Notes under the pieces: generated by a model | What the model was told of the DNA's origin: nothing | The model's input: the letters and a program-made list of their open reading frames with translations, nothing else | The model's database searches: none | Shown: positions 1 to 8,231 of the stretch, piece by piece | How the letters are laid out: each line of letters begins with the position of its first letter | Position numbering within the stretch: position 1 is the stretch's first letter | Assembly: GCA_002299785.1 (NCBI GenBank) | Contig: DBNL01000131.1 | Span: 5,635 to 19,780, forward strand | DNA length: 14,146 nucleotides | Reading direction: 5' to 3' | Source: Verrucomicrobia bacterium UBA673 | Lineage (GTDB): Bacteria; Verrucomicrobiota; Verrucomicrobiia; Limisphaerales; UBA1096 | Position numbers and translations under genes: made by a program

Positions 1-1765
1 CGCCGATTAGTCCCCCCCCCGCCACTTCACTATTTGCATATAACCAAATACTTTCATTCTCTAGACTGACCTTAAGGTGATTATTTTCAGCATCGACCCA
101 AGTCGGATAATATATTTCCCCATCCACATATAGGGACCATTTTAAAGTTTGTTGCTCAGTATCAAATGTTTCGATTGCAATCGATTCAGATTCAGTAACC
201 TGACCGGGAATAAACGAAACCTGATCCAGCCACGCGGCATCCATCCCTGAGCTCAGATAAGCATCTTTTCTATAGGTCCACCGTAGTACGTGTTTCCCTT
301 CATCAACCGAAACTGTCACCTCGTACCAATCTGCATCACCGGATATGCGACCCTTCTCAGATTGATCAATACTGAAGGCCAGATAATCCCAGCTATTCTC
401 GGAGGAAACCTTCCACTTAAAGGTAAGCAGACCGGATCCTTGGACTGTGGTTTCAACCCAGGTTTCCTCTCCGTGATGGACAGTCCCGCTCTGGGCAGAA
501 CTGTCACCTTGCGCATAGGCTACTTCGTCCTGGCCTGTCCAATGTGCGTCTCCGCCGCTGCTCCAGGTCAGCCCTGGCGCATCCAGAGCATCCACAATGG
601 GGAAGATTTCAATCAGTTTCAGTTGTGCACCCTGACTGGTAACTGAACCGTGTTGATTTGAAATGTTAACTGAGTAAGTTCCCACATCATTCTCTCTGCC
701 TGTATTGCTGATGTTGAGTATTGAATCATTAGCCCCCGGTATTGGGGAGCCGTTGAACATCCATTGGTACTTTAAGGGTTGCGATCCCGTGGCATCCACG
801 CTGAATGATACGTCCGAGCCTGGTTCAATGGAAATACCCCGGGGTTGGATAACAATGGATGGTGGGGTTGATGAAGGATTGCTTTCTTCCCCCATTCGTT
901 CGTTAATCCAGTCCTTAAGACTGGAGAGTCTGGCATAAATTCCATAGTTATCGGGTCTGGCACAGCCATGCCCCCAACTGACCACACCAACCTGCAGCCA
1001 ATTGCCGCCCTGCTTGACCACCAATGGGCCACCGCTGTCCCCTTGGCAGGAATCTTTGCCGCCATCCTTCAGCCCTGCAGCAAGCATTTGCCCAGTAATG
1101 GCTCCATTATAGGATTGCGGCTTGTTTGCCGTTGCGTTGCTGACAATCGGAAGTGTGACTTGTCTTAGGACATCAGGATACTGCCCATCCTCGGAGAGTG
1201 CACCCCAACCAATCACAGTTGAGTTTGTGCCTGACTTTGGGAGAGATGTATTTCCGTTAATTGAAATTATTTCCACATCATTCAGAGGGCGTTCAAGTTT
1301 GAGGAGAGCAACATCATTTATCATGCTGTCATCATCGTAGTCCGGGTGCATGATCACTTTGGAGACTTTGATCGTCTGCGTTATGCCGCTCAATCGATGG
1401 GCACCTACAGCCACGGTATAAGACTTAGCACCGCGCGCATTTCTGGACTTATCCACAACACAATGTGCGGCCGTGAGGACCCATTGCGGTGCTATCAGCG
1501 AGCCTCCGCAATGGTGCCCGCCGCCTTTTTGAAGGGATACAATCCAGGGCCAAGCCCCCTCCTCGGCGATTTTGCCACCAACGATCATCAACTGATACCC
1601 CGGCCCGAGTTGCCCAGAGCTATGGGAATTAACCTTAATGACATCACCGCAACAGTTCTCTTTAGCGTTCTTTTCGCCGGTCCCACTGGCGCGAGACTGC
1701 TCGGTCAATGCCAGCAAAACCATGAATAGAATTGTTCGGCCCCAGAATAAATGCTGATGAAACAT
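1..1765 (-). CDS. Secreted trypsin-like S1 serine protease with Ig-like and MAM-like domains (partial, open at left edge)
   Basis: Reading the minus strand from ATG at 1765 gives an uninterrupted frame of 588 codons that runs off the window, so the C-terminus is missing. Residues 1-26 are a signal peptide (hydrophobic TILFMVLLAL, likely cleavage after SRA). A short propeptide ends before IVGG (61-64), the usual activation site. The S1 domain (61-291) has the whole triad: His101 in TAAHC, Asp151 in NDVALLKL, Ser244 in GDSGGPLV. Asp238, six residues before Ser244, corresponds to chymotrypsin Asp189 and predicts cleavage after Lys/Arg. An Ig-like domain follows (about 302-386, with the YQW core), then a MAM/concanavalin-like beta-sandwich (about 390-518, GLLTFKWKVSSE, HVLRWTYRKD, AAWLDQVSF). 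The product is probably extracellular; substrate unknown. No clear Shine-Dalgarno is seen. Base composition is low: lines sampled at 61-120 and 1261-1320 are about 40% and 37% GC, against about 67% at 11221-11280. Confidence 0.93.
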   Translation of the reverse strand, partial: MFHQHLFWGRTILFMVLLALTEQSRASGTGEKNAKENCCGDVIKVNSHSSGQLGPGYQLMIVGGKIAEEGAWPWIVSLQKGGGHHCGGSLIAPQWVLTAAHCVVDKSRNARGAKSYTVAVGAHRLSGITQTIKVSKVIMHPDYDDDSMINDVALLKLERPLNDVEIISINGNTSLPKSGTNSTVIGWGALSEDGQYPDVLRQVTLPIVSNATANKPQSYNGAITGQMLAAGLKDGGKDSCQGDSGGPLVVKQGGNWLQVGVVSWGHGCARPDNYGIYARLSSLKDWINERMGEESNPSSTPPSIVIQPRGISIEPGSDVSFSVDATGSQPLKYQWMFNGSPIPGANDSILNISNTGRENDVGTYSVNISNQHGSVTSQGAQLKLIEIFPIVDALDAPGLTWSSGGDAHWTGQDEVAYAQGDSSAQSGTVHHGEETWVETTVQGSGLLTFKWKVSSENSWDYLAFSIDQSEKGRISGDADWYEVTVSVDEGKHVLRWTYRKDAYLSSGMDAAWLDQVSFIPGQVTESESIAIETFDTEQQTLKWSLYVDGEIYYPTWVDAENNHLKVSLENESIWLYANSEVAGGGLIG

Positions 1766-2148
1766 TGCACGCCTAGCTTTATGTAAAGGGCAACTTTCAG
1801 GCAAGCAAATCTCTTTTCTTAGTAGGCGAATTTCATGAAAATTAAGATTTGAAGTAGTTAAAGGCCAGTGCGGTGGCATTTGATCCAATGTTTTATTTGA
1901 ATTAAATAGCACTTGATGGGTTTCTCCGTTGAAGCGCCACTCACACTTGTTCAAGTACCAATTTAAACTATTACAACGGTCGGAGTCTCGGTCATCTTCG
2001 ATTGGCAGGATTTTTTACTTTTGACCTTCCGTTGGCGCTCATCAAATCCAAGTGTTCTAGCTTGGGCCAGTATTCGTTTGGCTTTTGTTGGATTATCTGG
2101 ACTGAAAAGACTGGCGGCAATTGGGAGATTCCATAACAGTTCCGTGCG
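1766..2148. other. Divergent intergenic region
   Basis: This is 383 bases between the divergent protease and beta-propeller genes and must hold promoters for both. It is AT-rich. No RNA gene, repeat or convincing ORF is visible. The best plus-strand promoter-like match is TTGACC at 2021-2026, with only a poor -10 (TCAAAT, 2042-2047, 15-base spacer), so no promoter is called. Confidence 0.5.
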
Positions 2149-4404
2149 ATGAGCTACATAGAAAAATTTTGTTGCAAGCTGGTTGGGATGGAACTTTGCC
2201 GTCTTGGGCTGATGTTTGCCTGTGTCTGCGTTTGGGAGATTCGGGGGATGGCAGTGGAGGCTGCAGTTAAGCCGAAGGCATTGGAGATTGCTTATGGGCC
2301 GTTTGTGGATTGGGTGGATCGAACGACTGTGACGATCAGTTGGGATGTGGATGAGGCGATGAGCGGTCGTGTGCGCTGGTCGATGCCGAGTGGGAAGTCG
2401 GTTGATTTATCAGCTAAGCAGCAGGGTAAGCGTCACATCGTAACGGTTCACGACCTCTCGCTCGACGGCGAATACACTTACCGGATAGTTGGGGTTGAAG
2501 GGGGAAAGGATGCTCAAAGTAAACAATACAAATTTGACTCATCGTTTTATTATCGCCTGCCTGGTTTGCCGCACGGCCAGGCGACACCCCGGAAAGAAAG
2601 CAAATTGTCGGTCGCGACGGATCAAATCCTTGATTTGGCCAATGCCCGTGCAGGCTACTGTTTGGTGCTGGGCGGAGTGGACGGCAGTCTCGCACTGGAA
2701 CTGATTCGCAAATCCGACCTGCAAGTGGTTGTGTTGGATGAGGATGCTGCGAGGGTTCAGCAAATCCGTGCTAACCTGGACGAAGCTGGTTTTTATGGCG
2801 TTCGGGCCTCGGTGCTCGCGGGCGCGCTTGACGAGCGGTTTCTCGGCTCGATGATGTTCAACTTGATTGTATCGGAGCGACATTTGCTTGAGGGACAACT
2901 GCCACCCGCCAAGGGTGCTGAGGCACTCCGGTACCTTGTGCCGAGCGGTGGTACGGTGGTGCTTGGTCAAGCGGGTGACCTTGCCCCAGTTCAACGCTGG
3001 CTTGGCCAGTCGGGAAGCCGCTTGGTTCGATCTGATAATGGTGAGGCACGTTGGCTCGTTTATTCGCGTCCCCAGTTAGCTGGCGCAGGGGAGTGGACTC
3101 ACCAGTACGGCAACGCGCAAAACACTTCGTGCAGCGGTGACGATCTTGTGAAGGGAGAGATGGGAGTTAAATGGTGGGGTGAACCGGGCCCGCGCCCAAT
3201 GCCGGACCGTGGCCCTCGCAACCCCGCACCGCTTTCAACCAACGGCCACCTTTATGTACAGGGAGATAGGGTTTTATTCGGCCTGGACGCCTACAACGGT
3301 ACTGTCCGTTGGAGTTTCTCCAGCCCGGAAATGCGCCGAGCCAACATCCCTCGGGATAGCAGCAACATGGTAGCGGCTGGGGATCAGCTTTACCTCGTGC
3401 AGGGCCGTTATTGTATTGGGATCGACGGTACGACGGGGCAACGGGCTAGGCGTTTTTCCGTGCCGGAGGGGGAGTCCGCCAAATATCAATGGGCTTATTT
3501 ATCGGCGACCGGGAGCAAGTTGATCGGCAGCCGCGTAAAAAAAGGAGAGCTTTACCTTGGGGACGGCGGTGAGTGGTACGAAAAATACGAAACAAGTTCC
3601 ATTAGCCGGGTGACCAGCGACCGACTGTTCGGTGTTGACCTGAAGTCAGGCGAACGGGCATGGACCTACGAGGGGGGAGCGATTATCAACTCAACCATCA
3701 CTATCGGCGACCGTGTGATTTATTTCATCGAGAGCCGCGCCCCTAAAGCGCTTGAAATGGCAGGCGGCATACAGCTCATTCAGCAAATGGGAGAGCAACA
3801 CCTCGTCGCACTGGACCTGGAGAGTGGTGAGTCCAGGTGGGATCGTCCACATGACTTCTCAAAATTGCAGTACATGACATATTTGCTTTATGCCAAAGGT
3901 ACACTTGTTGCCACAGGAACCGACAAGGATAAGAATTATCACACCTTCGGTATCGCGGCGGAAGAGCAGACGCGCAAGGCCAAGGATGGCAGCTCAGTTC
4001 ACATACCGGCAGGAAGCCTCCTCTGGGAGGATCACCACAAGGAGGGCAAGGGACACCATAGCGGGCATCTGCAACACCCGGTGGTGATTGGCGACACATA
4101 TTACTCCGATCAATGGGCGTTCGACTTGACCACCGGTAAAGAGCTGCGTGACGACCTGCCGGAACGGCGCGGCTGTGGAACGATGTCAGCCAGCAACCAC
4201 ACCATGTTCTTTCGGCACTACTCCCACGGCATGTGGGATTTGATCACCAACAAGCGCAGTCAGTTTGAGGGTATTCGAAGTGGGTGCTGGCTGAGCCTGA
4301 TTTCGGCCGGTGGGATGCTGCTTGCACCGGAGACAAGCGCCGGATGTTCCTGCACCCATTCGATACAAACCTCCCTTGGTTATCTGCCTCGGAGCCTTGA
4401 ATGA
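2149..4404 (+). CDS. Secreted FN3-like / methyltransferase-like / PQQ-type beta-propeller protein
   Basis: The 751-residue product has a hydrophobic stretch (about 19-29) forming a signal peptide, with cleavage likely near VEA (36-38). ATG codons at 2188 and 2248 are alternative starts; none has a good ribosome site. Residues 42-130 look like the fibronectin-III-like N-terminal domain of purple acid phosphatases. Residues 150-305 resemble a class I SAM methyltransferase fold: glycine loop VLGGVDGSLA (173-182), acidic end of strand 2 at VVVLDED (193-199), then FNLIVSE and LVPSGGTVVLG. Residues 314-745 are a beta-propeller with repeats such as LFGLDAYNGTVRW, LFGVDLKSGERAW and LVALDLESGESRW. The ending GGMLLAPETSAGCSC contains a paired-cysteine motif. 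The combination suggests a periplasmic or surface protein; whether it binds PQQ or SAM cannot be told. It is separated from the next plus-strand gene by a 272-base gap containing a promoter and terminator, so it is probably its own unit. Confidence 0.9.
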   Translation: MSYIEKFCCKLVGMELCRLGLMFACVCVWEIRGMAVEAAVKPKALEIAYGPFVDWVDRTTVTISWDVDEAMSGRVRWSMPSGKSVDLSAKQQGKRHIVTVHDLSLDGEYTYRIVGVEGGKDAQSKQYKFDSSFYYRLPGLPHGQATPRKESKLSVATDQILDLANARAGYCLVLGGVDGSLALELIRKSDLQVVVLDEDAARVQQIRANLDEAGFYGVRASVLAGALDERFLGSMMFNLIVSERHLLEGQLPPAKGAEALRYLVPSGGTVVLGQAGDLAPVQRWLGQSGSRLVRSDNGEARWLVYSRPQLAGAGEWTHQYGNAQNTSCSGDDLVKGEMGVKWWGEPGPRPMPDRGPRNPAPLSTNGHLYVQGDRVLFGLDAYNGTVRWSFSSPEMRRANIPRDSSNMVAAGDQLYLVQGRYCIGIDGTTGQRARRFSVPEGESAKYQWAYLSATGSKLIGSRVKKGELYLGDGGEWYEKYETSSISRVTSDRLFGVDLKSGERAWTYEGGAIINSTITIGDRVIYFIESRAPKALEMAGGIQLIQQMGEQHLVALDLESGESRWDRPHDFSKLQYMTYLLYAKGTLVATGTDKDKNYHTFGIAAEEQTRKAKDGSSVHIPAGSLLWEDHHKEGKGHHSGHLQHPVVIGDTYYSDQWAFDLTTGKELRDDLPERRGCGTMSASNHTMFFRHYSHGMWDLITNKRSQFEGIRSGCWLSLISAGGMLLAPETSAGCSCTHSIQTSLGYLPRSLE

Positions 4405-4458
4405 GTCATCCCTCTAAATAACAGCTCAAAAAAACTTCATTTTTTTACAAAAAAATTG

Positions 4459-4486
4459 TTGACATAAGGCGGCTGATCTATATTTT
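4459..4486 (+). promoter_or_regulatory. Candidate sigma70-type promoter with upstream A/T tracts
   Basis: A perfect -35 hexamer TTGACA (4459-4464) is followed after 16 bases by TATTTT (4481-4486, four of six matches to TATAAT). TATATT at 4479-4484 is a better hexamer, but its spacer is only 14. Immediately upstream (about 4428-4457) are runs of seven or more A and T that resemble an UP element. Predicted transcription would begin near 4493, upstream of the DUF1549/DUF1553 gene and of the hairpin at 4569. Consensus reasoning only. Confidence 0.5.
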
Positions 4487-4568
4487 CCCCGCCAATCCGC
4501 ATGGTGTGGGCCTGCAAGCGCTGTCGTGGATGTCTACTAAACCTTACATTGCTAGCTCTGAATTATCC

Positions 4569-4619
4569 CCGGGGGGGTTGCAGGTTTCTTCAACCTGATC
4601 CCCCCGGATTCTTTTTTTC
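4569..4619 (+). terminator. Intrinsic terminator or attenuator hairpin
   Basis: CCGGGGGG (4569-4576) pairs perfectly with CCCCCCGG (4600-4607). Inside, CAGGTT (4581-4586) pairs with AACCTG (4592-4597) around a five-base TCTTC loop, with a small internal loop between the two helices. ATTCTTTTTTT follows directly. The form is that of a strong rho-independent terminator for plus-strand transcripts; on the minus strand there is no T-tract. It lies 165 bases after the beta-propeller gene but also downstream of the candidate promoter at 4459 and 58 bases before the next start. It could therefore end the upstream transcript, end a short RNA of about 125 bases, or act as an attenuator for the downstream cluster. 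Confidence 0.8.
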
Positions 4620-4676
4620 TGATAGTCTGATTCCATTTGCAAACCAGAATTAAAACGATAGTTTTTTGCCGTTAAG

Positions 4677-6770
4677 GTGGCATCCTCTAATTCCTTTAAT
4701 TGTGTCGGTTCGTTTCGGATTATCGGATCCGTCACGCTTCTGTTTGTAGGTGGATTATTGTGCCATTGGGACGTTGTTGTTGGAAACGACCACTGGGCCT
4801 ATCAACGCCCCTGTCGACCGGAATTGCCGCGCTTGGCTAAGCCGGAACAGGCAGCCAACGCCGTGGATCACTTCATTCTCGATCGATTGGCCAAGTATGG
4901 GATGACACCGTCGACCTTGGCCAAGCCCGGGAAACAGGCTCGCCGAGTGTTCCTCGATTTAGTTGGTCGTCCGCCGCAACCAGGCGAGGTCAATGATTTT
5001 CTCGCCAACCCTAACCGCCTTGAGTACGGGCGAATGGTCGATCGTCTTTTGGCCAATCCGCAGTACGGTGAAAAATGGGCGCGGCGCTGGCTTGACCTCG
5101 CTCGATATGCCGACTCGAACGGCTTTCAAGCTGACCAATTGCGCGATAGTTGGGCTTACCGCGACTGGGTGATTGATGCGTTCAATTCTGGGATGCCTTT
5201 CGACCAGTTTGCCATTGAGCAGTTGGCTGGTGACCTGTTGCCCAGCGCGACGATTTCCCAAAAAATTGCCACAGGATTTCATCGAACTGCGACATGCAAT
5301 GTTGAGGCCGGCGTGCACCCGGAATCAAACCGTGTTAACCAGGTGATCGATCGGGTGAACACAACCGGCACGGTATTCCTTGGCATGACGCTCGAGTGCG
5401 CGCAGTGTCATGATCACAAGTACGATCCGTTCTCGATGAGGGATTACTACCGGATGTTTGCTTTTTTCAACAACACGCCGCTCGAGGTGAAACAGCAGGG
5501 CAACGGGGTGACGTGGGATTTTTACGGCCCAACGATAAACCTGCCAATGCTACCGGAGCAGGAGGCAAGGCGTACTGAGTTGCAGGAGAAGATCAACGAA
5601 TTACAGGCGTCGAAAGGGTCGGGAGAGGCGTTGAAGAGCGAGATCTCTAAACTCAGTAATGAGAAAGAGGCGCTCAAGCCGCCCTCCACCCTCGTGATGA
5701 AGGAAATAAATGAGCCGCGTGATACGAAAATAATGTTGCGCGGTAACTATCTCACGCTTGGTGATTCAGTGACTGTTGGCACGCCGACAGTGATGCACGC
5801 CTATGACAAAAAACTCCCGCCGAATCGACTTGGCTTTGCGAAGTGGCTGGTTGCTCCCGCCAATCCGCTGATGTCCCGCGTCACGGTGAACCGCTGGTGG
5901 GCGGCGTTCATGGCGCGTGGGATCGTGGCGACGCAGGAGGATTTTGGTGCTCAGGGTGAGGCACCGACCCATCAAGGGTTGCTCGACTGGCTGGCGGTTG
6001 AGTTCGTCGAGAGCGGTTGGTCGATGAAACATATTCATAGATTGATCGTCATGAGTCGCACCTACCGGCAGTCGTCCAGGGTGAGCGGTGAACATCTGGA
6101 ACAAGATCCGGTCAACCGTTACTTCGCGCGCGCCCCTCGGGTGCGAATGAGTGCGGAGATGATTCGTGATTCGGCCCTGACGGTGAGTGGCCTAATGGCG
6201 CACCGGATGCACGGGCTGCCGATTTATCCGCCGCAGCCAAATGGCATTTGGCGGCATGTTGGCCGCAACGCGCCGAAGTTCGTCGCCGCCAAGGACGAAA
6301 ACCGTTTTCGTCGCGGAGTATACGTGGTTTGGCGGCGGGGCGCGCCGTACGCCAGCTTCGTCAATTTTGACGCGCCGGATCGAGGTGCCTGCGTCGTGGC
6401 CCGGCCGCGCACCAACACGCCACTACAGGCGCTGACTCTGTTGAACGACGAGGCCTACGTCGAAATGGCGATGGCGTTTGCGGGTCGCATCCTCGCCGAA
6501 CCGGGCTTGGTCAACGACGAGCAGCGAATCGGTTTTGCGTTCCGCGTGGCGCTTACTCGGCCCCCAATCCCGGTGGAAGTTGCTTATTTGAATCAACTCT
6601 TGGCCAAGCGCGAATCGGCTCTCGCCGCTGAGCCGAAAGTGGCTCGTCAACTCGTCTCAGGTGTGAAGAACTGGAGGATGCCGGCCGGCGTCGAGGCGGG
6701 CGACCTGGCGAAGTGGTTCGCCGTGACCAGCGTCCTACTGAACCTGGACGAGGTGATCACCAAGGGTTGA
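4677..6770 (+). CDS. DUF1549/DUF1553 (PSCyt2/PSD1) exported protein
   Basis: The 697-residue protein is initiated at GTG 4677. An in-frame stop at 4659-4661 and no other Met before residue 76 leave this as the only start that includes the signal sequence (hydrophobic VTLLFVGGLL, 19-28). PSCyt2/DUF1549 spans about 62-268, with RRVFLDLVGRPP, YGEKWARRWLDLARYADSNG and the CxxCH motif CAQCH at 241-245, followed by DHKYDPF. A short coiled coil (about 292-334) links to PSD1/DUF1553 (about 384-640), with NRWW, RTYRQSS, RPRTNTPLQALTLLND, and the C-terminal LLNLDEVI. The N-terminal cytochrome domain (PSCyt1) found in many relatives is absent. CxxCH is a haem-attachment motif, so a covalently bound haem is possible, but the function of the family is not established. 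Its stop is 3 bases from the ATG of the DUF1501 gene, a pairing typical of PVC genomes and consistent with translational coupling. Confidence 0.95.
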   Translation: MASSNSFNCVGSFRIIGSVTLLFVGGLLCHWDVVVGNDHWAYQRPCRPELPRLAKPEQAANAVDHFILDRLAKYGMTPSTLAKPGKQARRVFLDLVGRPPQPGEVNDFLANPNRLEYGRMVDRLLANPQYGEKWARRWLDLARYADSNGFQADQLRDSWAYRDWVIDAFNSGMPFDQFAIEQLAGDLLPSATISQKIATGFHRTATCNVEAGVHPESNRVNQVIDRVNTTGTVFLGMTLECAQCHDHKYDPFSMRDYYRMFAFFNNTPLEVKQQGNGVTWDFYGPTINLPMLPEQEARRTELQEKINELQASKGSGEALKSEISKLSNEKEALKPPSTLVMKEINEPRDTKIMLRGNYLTLGDSVTVGTPTVMHAYDKKLPPNRLGFAKWLVAPANPLMSRVTVNRWWAAFMARGIVATQEDFGAQGEAPTHQGLLDWLAVEFVESGWSMKHIHRLIVMSRTYRQSSRVSGEHLEQDPVNRYFARAPRVRMSAEMIRDSALTVSGLMAHRMHGLPIYPPQPNGIWRHVGRNAPKFVAAKDENRFRRGVYVVWRRGAPYASFVNFDAPDRGACVVARPRTNTPLQALTLLNDEAYVEMAMAFAGRILAEPGLVNDEQRIGFAFRVALTRPPIPVEVAYLNQLLAKRESALAAEPKVARQLVSGVKNWRMPAGVEAGDLAKWFAVTSVLLNLDEVITKG

Positions 6771-6773
6771 TTG

Positions 6774-8219
6774 ATGACCCCTCTGCATCACCACTACCTG
6801 ACCGAGTCCCGCCGGGAGTTTCTCAAGCACACCGGCGCCGGCATCGGTGCGCTTGGCTTGGCATCGGTGCTCAATGACCGGTTGTTCGCCGCCCCGGCTG
6901 CCGGAGGGCAGGGTGATCCACTGATTCCAGGGCAGCCTCACTTTGAGCCTCGCGCGAAGAACGTCATTTACATTCACCTGGTCGGTGGGCCGTCGCACCT
7001 GGAGTTGTTCGATTACAAGCCGGAGTTGGTGAAGCGCAGCGGCGAGAAGTGTCCGGATGACATGTTCAAGGGCAAACAGTTGGCATTCATCCGGGAGCAC
7101 CCGAAGTTGCTGGGCACGCGATTTAATTTTCATCGCCACGGACAGGGTGGCCTGGAGTTATCGGAGCACCTGCCGCACTTGGGCTCCGTCGCCGATGAGT
7201 TGGCGATTGTAAAAACGGTGCGAACGGAGCAGTTCAACCACGCGCCGGCGCAGTTGTTTTTGCATACAGGTTTCGAGCGGCTCGGCCGGCCGGGAATTGG
7301 CTCCTGGGTGAGCTATGGCTTGGGCACGGGGAACCGCGATCTGCCGGGCTACGTCGTGATGATCACCGGCAGTGTGGCCGGCGCGGGCAATAGCCTGTGG
7401 GGAAGCGGTTTCCTGCCGACACTGCACCAGGGCGTCGAGTTCCGGAGCCAAGGCGACCCGGTCTTGTTTTTGTCCAATCCAAAAGGGATCACGTCGCAGG
7501 GCAGGCGAGACATCGTCGATGGGATTAATTTCCTCAACAAGACTGCGCTGGCAGACGTAGGCGACCCGGAGATTGCCACCCGCATCGCACAGTATGAATT
7601 GGCGTACCGCATGCAAAGCAGTGTGCCGGGGTTAATGGATATTAAGCGGGAAACCTCTGAGACATTAGAGGCTTACGGTGCCAAACTGGGCGCAACGAGT
7701 CTGGCGAACAACTGCCTGCTGGCGAGGAGACTGGTCGAGAAGGGGGTGCGTTTTGTGCAATTGTTTGACCAAGGATGGGATCACCACAGCGGTATTTTTG
7801 CTAGCATCCCAAAAAAGGCGCGACAGTTGGATCGGCCGGTGGCTGCGCTGATCGGTGACTTGAGAGAGCGCGGGTTGCTGGATGAAACATTGATCGTGAT
7901 TGGTGCGGAGTTTGGCCGTACGCCGATGTTGCAGAGCAAAAGCAACGGAGGCGCTGCGAACAACGTGGGGCGGGACCATCACAAGGAGGCGTACTCGATG
8001 ATTCTTGCAGGCGGCGGAGTGAAGGGCGGCATCAGTCATGGCCGGACAGATGAATTCGGATATCTACCGCTTGAGAACCCAGTTCATATTCACGATCTGA
8101 ACGCCACGATACTGCATCTGCTTGGCTTGAACCACGAGCAGTTGACCTATAAAGTTCAGGGCCGTCACTTCCGGTTGACCGATGTTCATGGCGAAGTCGT
8201 GAAGGGTATTTTGGCTTAA
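6774..8219 (+). CDS. DUF1501 family Tat-exported protein (first copy)
   Basis: ATG at 6774 is preferred to the adjacent TTG at 6771 because AAGGG (6762-6766) lies seven bases before it, inside the end of the previous gene. The 481-residue product begins with a twin-arginine signal, SRREFLK (12-18) followed by a hydrophobic stretch, predicting folded export. Family landmarks are GGPSH (71-75) with FD at 79-80, FGRTP (380-384), GRDHH (399-403), AGGGVKGG and HIHD (438-441), ending in RLTDVHGEVVKGILA. DUF1501 is placed in the alkaline phosphatase/sulfatase superfamily, and the Asp/His-rich motifs are plausible metal ligands, but its reaction is not known. It follows the DUF1549/DUF1553 gene with 3 bases between them, and the phosphodiesterase gene begins 12 bases later, so these three are very likely co-transcribed. 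Confidence 0.95.
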   Translation: MTPLHHHYLTESRREFLKHTGAGIGALGLASVLNDRLFAAPAAGGQGDPLIPGQPHFEPRAKNVIYIHLVGGPSHLELFDYKPELVKRSGEKCPDDMFKGKQLAFIREHPKLLGTRFNFHRHGQGGLELSEHLPHLGSVADELAIVKTVRTEQFNHAPAQLFLHTGFERLGRPGIGSWVSYGLGTGNRDLPGYVVMITGSVAGAGNSLWGSGFLPTLHQGVEFRSQGDPVLFLSNPKGITSQGRRDIVDGINFLNKTALADVGDPEIATRIAQYELAYRMQSSVPGLMDIKRETSETLEAYGAKLGATSLANNCLLARRLVEKGVRFVQLFDQGWDHHSGIFASIPKKARQLDRPVAALIGDLRERGLLDETLIVIGAEFGRTPMLQSKSNGGAANNVGRDHHKEAYSMILAGGGVKGGISHGRTDEFGYLPLENPVHIHDLNATILHLLGLNHEQLTYKVQGRHFRLTDVHGEVVKGILA

Positions 8220-8231
8220 ACACTATATTTG

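Noticed and set aside
290..1729. Several plus-strand and frame-shifted ORFs of 66-127 codons in the left region
   Set aside because: They overlap the minus-strand protease frame, which has intact catalytic motifs through its whole length; the others show no recognisable motif.
2021..2047. Promoter-like TTGACC before the beta-propeller gene
   Set aside because: The -10 match is poor and the spacer of 15 bases is too short to support a call.
4501..4653. Small plus-strand ORF of 50 residues with a C-x-x-C-x-x-C stretch
   Set aside because: It runs through the terminator hairpin and T-tract, has no ribosome site, and encodes Phe and Pro runs that derive from the hairpin sequence.
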